This document shows positions 59,721-64,000 of a DNA stretch of 64,000 nucleotides, piece by piece (the first letter of the stretch is position 1; every line of letters starts with the position of its first letter). Under the pieces are notes generated by a model. That model made no database searches. It had not been told where the DNA came from and saw only the letters and a program-made list of their open reading frames with translations. The position numbers and the translations under genes were made by a program. Source of the DNA: Bifidobacterium pullorum subsp. saeculare (GTDB lineage Bacteria > Actinomycetota > Actinomycetes > Actinomycetales > Bifidobacteriaceae); the NCBI RefSeq assembly GCF_016899725.1, contig NZ_JACLYU010000010.1:1-64000 (forward strand). The letters run 5' to 3'.

Positions 59721-60160
59721 CCATGACGTACCCGTCCCAGACCCTCATCGTCCAGAAGCCCGGCAAAAAGAAGAAGCCCGGCCCGTTGAGCATGCCCGTC
59801 GACCTCGTCAACCCAGACGGCACTCCGTTCACCGGCGGCGGCGACTCCGCGATCACGTCCGTGCAGGTCACCGTCGACGGCAACACCGGCACCCCGTCCT
59901 GCACCGGCAGCGTCCAGGACGGCGTCCTGAAACTCGCCTTCAAAAACCTCAAAGGCACCGCAGGCGCAGCCGGAGCCAAGGGGGACAAAGGCGACAAGGG
60001 AGACACCGGCCCTCAGGGGCCCGCCGGCGCCGACGGAACGAGCTTCACCAAGTGCGCGGCCGTGCCCGACGTGAGCGGCGCGGACGCGACCGCCGCGATC
60101 GCGACGGTCAACGCGCTGCTCACCAGCCTGCGCGCGGGCGGCGTGCTCAACGCAAGCTGA
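59717..60160 (+). CDS. collagen-like phage head-fiber protein
   Basis: About 147 residues. It has a beta-rich N-terminal part, then a short collagen-like Gly-x-y run (GAAGAKGDKGDKGDTGPQG, about residues 84-105), and a C-terminal trimer-like cap (ADATAAIATVNALLTSLRAGG). Head fibers of this type decorate capsids and may bind surfaces. It starts at GTG overlapping the capsid stop; ATG at 59,723 is the alternative. Confidence 0.8.
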   Translation: MTMTYPSQTLIVQKPGKKKKPGPLSMPVDLVNPDGTPFTGGGDSAITSVQVTVDGNTGTPSCTGSVQDGVLKLAFKNLKGTAGAAGAKGDKGDKGDTGPQGPAGADGTSFTKCAAVPDVSGADATAAIATVNALLTSLRAGGVLNAS

Positions 60161-60177
60161 CCGAAGGGAGGCAGGAT

Positions 60178-60564
60178 ATGACGGACGATGAGAAACCGCC
60201 CGAGCTCCCCTTCGCCACCACCGAGGATCTGGAAGCCCGATGGCATCCGCTCACCGAGTCCGAAACATCGAAGGCGCGGACGCTCCTGGCCGACGCGAGC
60301 GACCTGATCATGACCCAATGCCCACGCTGGCGCGAGGCGTCCGACGCGACCCTGAAACGCATCGCCTGCCAGATGGTCAAACGCGCCATGCTCGCCCTCG
60401 ACCGCGCCGGCGTCAGCCAGAGCACGCAGACCGCAGGCAGCTTCAGCGAAAGCATGAGCTACAGCAACCCCGACGGCGACCTGTACCTCACATCCGCCGA
60501 ACGCAAATCCCTCGGCAAGGGAGTGCAAACCGCGTTCCACATCCACATGGGAGGCGTCGCATGA
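60178..60564 (+). CDS. head-tail connector (Gp6/adaptor-like)
   Basis: The 128-residue protein has the start FATTEDLEARWHPLTESETSKARTLLADASDLI and the ACQMVKRAMLALD helix typical of head-tail adaptors (Gp6/Gp19-like family). It is the first of the connector genes between capsid and tail. AAGGGAGGC precedes ATG. The stop overlaps the next ATG. Confidence 0.85.
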   Translation: MTDDEKPPELPFATTEDLEARWHPLTESETSKARTLLADASDLIMTQCPRWREASDATLKRIACQMVKRAMLALDRAGVSQSTQTAGSFSESMSYSNPDGDLYLTSAERKSLGKGVQTAFHIHMGGVA

Positions 60565-60902
60565 GAGGCGAGACCGTCACCGTAATCCGCCATACGACCA
60601 CGGGCACGGACGAGTACGGCAACCCCGTCCACGGCGAAACCGTCGAGGACGTGGACAACGTGCTCGTCCAGCCGCCGTCCATGGGCGAGGCATCCGACGC
60701 GGACAGGCCCGACGGGATCCGTGTAGACGCCACGCTTCTGTTCCCCAGAACCTACGAGGGCGGAAGCCTGCGCGGCTGCGGGATACTCATCCGCGACGAA
60801 CCGACACCATACCGGGTGATTGGCGACCCCATGCCCGTCGACGGCGGCATGACGCCGACCGACTGGAACATGAACGTCCCCGTCGCCCGAGGGGAGGGCT
60901 GA
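60561..60902 (+). CDS. head closure / stopper protein
   Basis: A 113-residue beta-rich protein (RGETVTVIRHTTTGTDEYGNPV, VLVQPPSMG, GCGILIRDEPTPYRVIGDPMP, NMNVPVARG) with the pattern of Gp16/HCP1-type stoppers. It follows the adaptor with a four-base overlap. Confidence 0.75.
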   Translation: MRGETVTVIRHTTTGTDEYGNPVHGETVEDVDNVLVQPPSMGEASDADRPDGIRVDATLLFPRTYEGGSLRGCGILIRDEPTPYRVIGDPMPVDGGMTPTDWNMNVPVARGEG

Positions 60903-60903
60903 C

Positions 60904-61194
60904 ATGGCGATCAAGGTGAAACTGCATAGGGACGCGTTCGACGCGTTGCGCAATAGCGGTCCGGTGCTCGCCGAACTGGAACGGCAGGGCCGGCAGGTCG
61001 CCGCGCGCGCGAACGCGATGGCCTCGCCCACGTTGAAGGGTGCGAAGGGCTTCCGCGACGGCGGGCCGTTGTATGTGGCGAAGCCGGCGGAGGCGCAGTC
61101 GCATCGTGGCCGCGTGGGCGTGATCACTTCGAACGCGGCCGCGATGATCGACAACCGCAAGCACCAGACCCTTCTGCGGGCGTTGAAGGGGTGA
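60904..61194 (+). CDS. HK97 gp10-like tail component
   Basis: A 96-residue short protein with KLHRDAFDALRNSGPVLAELERQGRQVAARANAMA and a GRVGVIT strand, as in gp10-like/minor tail connector proteins. It starts one base after the preceding stop. Confidence 0.7.
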   Translation: MAIKVKLHRDAFDALRNSGPVLAELERQGRQVAARANAMASPTLKGAKGFRDGGPLYVAKPAEAQSHRGRVGVITSNAAAMIDNRKHQTLLRALKG

Positions 61195-61200
61195 CGCGTC

Positions 61201-61581
61201 ATGCCTTCCACCATCGACCCCGTGAGTCTGATCGTCTCCTGGCTCACGGAGCATCCCGTCGACCGCATGTCCGTGTCCACCACCGTGCCGGCGGACCGTG
61301 ATCCGCCGTTCACGACCGTGCGCCGCACCGGCGGCCAACTCGGGTTATTGCATGACACGCCTCTGCTGACCGTACGCGTCTGGCATGTGTCGGAGGCGGA
61401 GGCGATGGAAGCTGGGCGTCGCACGCTCGACGTGCTGCGCCGCATGAGCGTGGAGCATCCCGCCGTCCATTCGCTGGATGTGCTCAGCCTGTACACGGAC
61501 CGCGACCCCGACACGGGCCGGTGGTACGCGGAACTGAACCTGCAGGTCGGCCTGGCGCCGACCCTGCCAGAACTCTACTAA
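61201..61581 (+). CDS. tail terminator / completion protein
   Basis: A 126-residue protein whose layout (ADRDPPFTTVRRTGGQLG, LLTVRVWHVSEAEAMEAGRRTLDVLRRM, WYAELNLQVGL) is that of Gp17-type tail terminators. The RRTGG motif with the helix afterwards is characteristic. It precedes the major tail gene. Confidence 0.8.
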   Translation: MPSTIDPVSLIVSWLTEHPVDRMSVSTTVPADRDPPFTTVRRTGGQLGLLHDTPLLTVRVWHVSEAEAMEAGRRTLDVLRRMSVEHPAVHSLDVLSLYTDRDPDTGRWYAELNLQVGLAPTLPELY

Positions 61582-61603
61582 TCATTCGAAAGGAAAACTG
61601 ATT

Positions 61604-62440
61604 ATGGCTATCGCGAACAACGCGCGTAACGTCAGCTACGGCAAGCCCAAGTACGGGGGAGTGGCCTACCGCGCGCCCATCGGCACCCCGTTGCCCGAAA
61701 GCCCCGACGAGCCGCTCGACAGCGCGTTCGAGAACGTCGGCTATCTGAACCAGGACGGCATCAGCCTGGCCACGGACTCGAGCACCGCGAGCATCACCGA
61801 CATGGGCGGCATTACCGTGCTGACCATCGTGACCTCCAGCTCCGAGACGTACACGCTGGTCATGCTGGAGACCAACGAGCGAGCCGCCAAGGCGCGCTTC
61901 GGCGACCAGAACGTGCGCGTCGACGAACTGGGCAACATGGAGATCACCCACAACGGCCTGCCCACCGACCAGAGCTCGTGGGTGTTCGAGATCAGCCTGA
62001 CCGGCAATCGGGCCGACCGCATGGTCATCCCCAGCGCCAGCATCAGCGAGGCCGCCGAGATCACCTACAACCTGTCCGACGCGAAGGGCTGGGGCGTCAC
62101 CCTGGCCGCGAACGCCGACAGCCGCATCGACGGCGGCACCAGCCGCGAATACATCGCCGCACTCATCGACGACTTCGAGATCGTCACCTCCACCGGCGAC
62201 ACCGCTCCCGAGTCGAGCATGACCGTGGGCGCATCCCAGACCCTCGCCGTCAAGGTGCAGGTCGAGGACAGGGGCGAGGTCAAGATCACCAAGGGCTTCA
62301 CGGTCACGTCCAGCGCCCCGGAGACCCTGCTCGCCGAAGGCGTGAAGATCACCGCGAAGAAGGCCGGCAAGGCCACCGTCACCGTCACGGTCGGCGGCAC
62401 GTCGAAGAGCTTCGACATCACCGTCGCCGCGGCCGGCTGA
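61604..62440 (+). CDS. major tail tube protein with C-terminal Ig-like domain
   Basis: The 278-residue protein has a tail-tube part (about residues 1-195, NNARNVSYGKPKYGGVAYRAPIG, GTTREYIAALIDDFE-like end) and a C-terminal Big_2-type Ig domain (about 205-278, VGASQTLAVKVQVED, KAGKATVTVTVGGTSKSFDITV). Such domains decorate the tube and may aid surface binding. GAAAGGAAAAC precedes ATG. Confidence 0.9.
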   Translation: MAIANNARNVSYGKPKYGGVAYRAPIGTPLPESPDEPLDSAFENVGYLNQDGISLATDSSTASITDMGGITVLTIVTSSSETYTLVMLETNERAAKARFGDQNVRVDELGNMEITHNGLPTDQSSWVFEISLTGNRADRMVIPSASISEAAEITYNLSDAKGWGVTLAANADSRIDGGTSREYIAALIDDFEIVTSTGDTAPESSMTVGASQTLAVKVQVEDRGEVKITKGFTVTSSAPETLLAEGVKITAKKAGKATVTVTVGGTSKSFDITVAAAG

Positions 62441-62453
62441 CCCGTCCCATACG

Positions 62454-62491
62454 GCGCCCCGCACGCTTGCTCCTATCGGCGTGCGGGGCGC
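62454..62491 (+). terminator. strong hairpin after the major tail gene
   Basis: GCGCCCCGCACGC and GCGTGCGGGGCGC pair perfectly over 13 bp around a 12-base loop. No long T-run follows. It probably tunes the ratio of tail-tube to downstream tail proteins. Confidence 0.75.
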
Positions 62492-62552
62492 ACCCATACC
62501 AACCCAGATAGGAGACCCGCAGTGAACCCATGCTTTGAGATAGGAGACCATC

Positions 62553-62885
62553 ATGACCACCACCGCGAAGACCGCCAAGCAGCTCGCCGACGAGCGTAAG
62601 CCGGCCACCTTCGATCACAACGGCAGGACGTTCGACGTCCCGGACCGTAAGCTCCTGCAGGACGGGGAGCTGACCGGCCTGCTGCTCGGCTCCCAGGAGG
62701 CCGAGGAATCGGGGGACAGCCGCGAGCTGACCGCCTGCATCTACGCGATCCTGCGCCTGATGTACCCGCACGGCGCATGGCGCGGCGTGCTGGCGAAGCT
62801 GCGCGGCGCGGACGGGCGCGTGGACATCAACGCGATACCCGTGTTCGTGAACGCGGCCATCGGGGCGATGAACCCAAACTCCTGA
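62553..62885 (+). CDS. tail assembly chaperone, short form (gpG-like)
   Basis: A 110-residue protein made without frameshifting. It starts at ATG after GATAGGAGACC. The helical core (LLLGSQEAEESGDSRELTACIYAILRLMYP) is usual for gpG-like chaperones that coat the tape measure. It ends at TGA just after the slippery site CCCAAAC. Confidence 0.85.
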   Translation: MTTTAKTAKQLADERKPATFDHNGRTFDVPDRKLLQDGELTGLLLGSQEAEESGDSRELTACIYAILRLMYPHGAWRGVLAKLRGADGRVDINAIPVFVNAAIGAMNPNS

Positions 62886-63166
62886 CGCTCGTCCTCTACC
62901 TGCGCAAGGCCCCGGACGCCTTGGACGCGGACCTGCGCAGGTACTACCGGACGAGCCTCGACACGACCGATTACGCGCTGCTGGCCGACCTGACCGCATG
63001 GCTCCCGCCGGAGGCGGCCAGCAGGAGCGCCCTCGTCGAACGCATGCCCCAACTCACCCAACTCGAGCCGGAACCCGAATCCGAACCGTCGAACGGGGTC
63101 GAGGCGTTCGATTCCCCCGAACAGCTCCTCGAGAAACTCAACCGGGGGCGCGTGAACATCACCTGA
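62553..63166 (+). CDS. tail assembly chaperone, frameshift fusion (gpGT-like)
   Basis: A -1 slip on CCCAAAC (62,873-62,879) joins the short chaperone to the overlapping frame, which has no start of its own in a fitting place. It continues as LLTLVLYLRKAPDALDADLRRYYRTSLDTTDY and ends in an acidic/Pro tail (LEPEPESEPSNGVEAF) at 63,164-63,166. The T part binds tail-tube protein. The join lies two codons before the short form's stop, as in other siphoviruses. Confidence 0.85.
62873..62879 (+). promoter_or_regulatory. -1 programmed frameshift slippery site CCCAAAC
   Basis: The heptamer fits X-XXY-YYZ with zero-frame codons CCA AAC, followed by TCC TGA. The downstream GC-rich segment may fold and stimulate slippage. 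Confidence 0.8.
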
Positions 63167-63176
63167 AGGAGGCACC

Positions 63177-64000
63177 ATGGCGGACGGCGTGCAACTGGCG
63201 ACCGCGTACGTGAACATCGAGGCCTCCACCAAAGGCCTCGGCAAACAGATCACCAAGGCCCTCGGCAAGGTCGACACATCCGGGCAGGGCACGAAGAGCG
63301 GCCGTGCGTGGGTCAAGGGCTTCGACAAGGCCACCAGCGGCATCAGTCTGGGCGCGGTCGCCGGAGTCGCCGCCAAGGCCACCGAACTGCTCGTCTCCGG
63401 TCTCGGCAAATACATGAACGCCGCCGTCGAGGCGTCCGACAGCACCGACAAGTTCAAGTCCACGCTTGACTTCGCCGGCGTGGACACGGCTACGATCGAC
63501 CGGCTGACCAAATCGACGCAGGCGTATGCGGACGCGACCGTGTACGATCTGGCCGACATCCGCAACGTGACCGCCCAATTGGCCGCGAACGGCGTCAAGG
63601 ACTACGACAGGCTCGCCGAGGCGGCCGGCAACCTCAACGCGGTAGCCGGCGGCAACGCCGAAACGTTCAAGAGCGTGGGCATGGTCCTCACGCAGACCGC
63701 CGGCCAGGGCAAGCTGACCACCGAGAACTTCAACCAGCTGTCCGACGCCATCCCCGGCGCCAGCGGCAAGATCCAGCAGGCGCTCAAGAAGATGGGCGCC
63801 TACACGTCGGGCAATTTCCGCGACGCCATGGAGAAGGGCGAGATCAGCGCCGAGGAATTCAATCAGGCGCTGATGGACCTCGGCATGACCGACGCGGCCG
63901 TCGAGGCCGCCAAAAGCACGAAGACGTTCGAGGGCGCGGTCGGCAACTGGGACGCGGCCATCCAGAAGCTCATCACCAAGGGACTGGACGCGGTCAAACC
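63177..64000 (+). CDS. tape measure protein (partial)
   Basis: The first 274 residues are visible and the gene runs off the right edge. GVQLATAYVNIEASTKGLGKQITKALG at the start, the hydrophobic segment ISLGAVAGVAAKATELLV, and the TMP domain with DFAGVDTATIDRLTKSTQAYADATVYDLADIRNVTAQLAANGV and QTAGQGKLTTENFNQLSDAIPGA are typical of siphovirus tape measures. It sets tail length. AAGGAGGC precedes ATG. Confidence 0.92.
   Translation, partial: MADGVQLATAYVNIEASTKGLGKQITKALGKVDTSGQGTKSGRAWVKGFDKATSGISLGAVAGVAAKATELLVSGLGKYMNAAVEASDSTDKFKSTLDFAGVDTATIDRLTKSTQAYADATVYDLADIRNVTAQLAANGVKDYDRLAEAAGNLNAVAGGNAETFKSVGMVLTQTAGQGKLTTENFNQLSDAIPGASGKIQQALKKMGAYTSGNFRDAMEKGEISAEEFNQALMDLGMTDAAVEAAKSTKTFEGAVGNWDAAIQKLITKGLDAVK

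Noticed and set aside
36825-64000. CRISPR array or insertion sequence within the prophage
   Set aside because: I saw no regular repeat-spacer series and no transposase-like protein anywhere in the window.

Overview
The window is high-GC DNA with actinobacterial gene content. The order prs, tRNA-Gln, glmU, rsfS, phosphoglycerate mutase, tRNA-Ala, dprA, comM, yraN, pyridoxal kinase, metY, proC and ychF, together with NarL-type two-component systems coupled to ABC exporters, points to a Bifidobacterium or close relative. This assignment is inference from gene content; no 16S rRNA gene is present.

Bases 1-15,336 are a variable accessory stretch. It holds a non-coding block with three 35-nt palindromes on an exact 53-bp period, and two 166-residue paralogous lipoproteins flanking a DUF2871 membrane gene and an SdpR/SdpI repressor-immunity pair whose natural start codon reads ATA. 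Next is a decaying LanFEG/Bce-type exporter locus: a run-on ATPase, a permease, a frameshifted second permease, a kinase reduced to its ATPase domain, and an intact regulator. An intact second locus follows (kinase and regulator, divergent from an ATPase and two permeases), then a frameshifted GyrI-like gene and a cinnamoyl-esterase-like hydrolase.

Bases 15,337-36,824 are mostly housekeeping: PRPP synthase, GlmU, RsfS, a histidine phosphatase, three tRNAs, the DprA-ComM-YraN cluster, PLP salvage, O-acetylhomoserine sulfhydrylase, a MacB-type ATPase with a large FtsX permease, a two-component system whose kinase is a tandem fusion, a proline iminopeptidase, ProC and YchF.

Bases 36,825-64,000 are the left part of a tailed (siphovirus-type) prophage inserted downstream of ychF. 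Its order is: tyrosine integrase; a lone Cap16-like (CBASS-type) NUDIX membrane protein; ImmA/IrrE protease and repressor with a compact divergent promoter/operator switch; antirepressor; small early genes, RusA, a RecB-like nuclease, an SSB-like protein and a helicase-primase with a likely origin in front; a cargo spot with tRNA-Ser, a small membrane protein and a ThsB-like TIR protein; then HNH, terminase, portal, a MuF-like head protein with a C-terminal toxin-like nuclease domain, tRNA-Tyr, scaffold, capsid, head-tail connectors, tail tube, the G/GT chaperone pair with a CCCAAAC slippery site, and the start of the tape measure. The right end lies outside the window.

The best candidates for an under-described system are the TIR plus membrane-protein pair at 51,692-52,575, which reads like a membrane-effector variant of Thoeris, and the solitary Cap16-like NUDIX protein next to the integrase.
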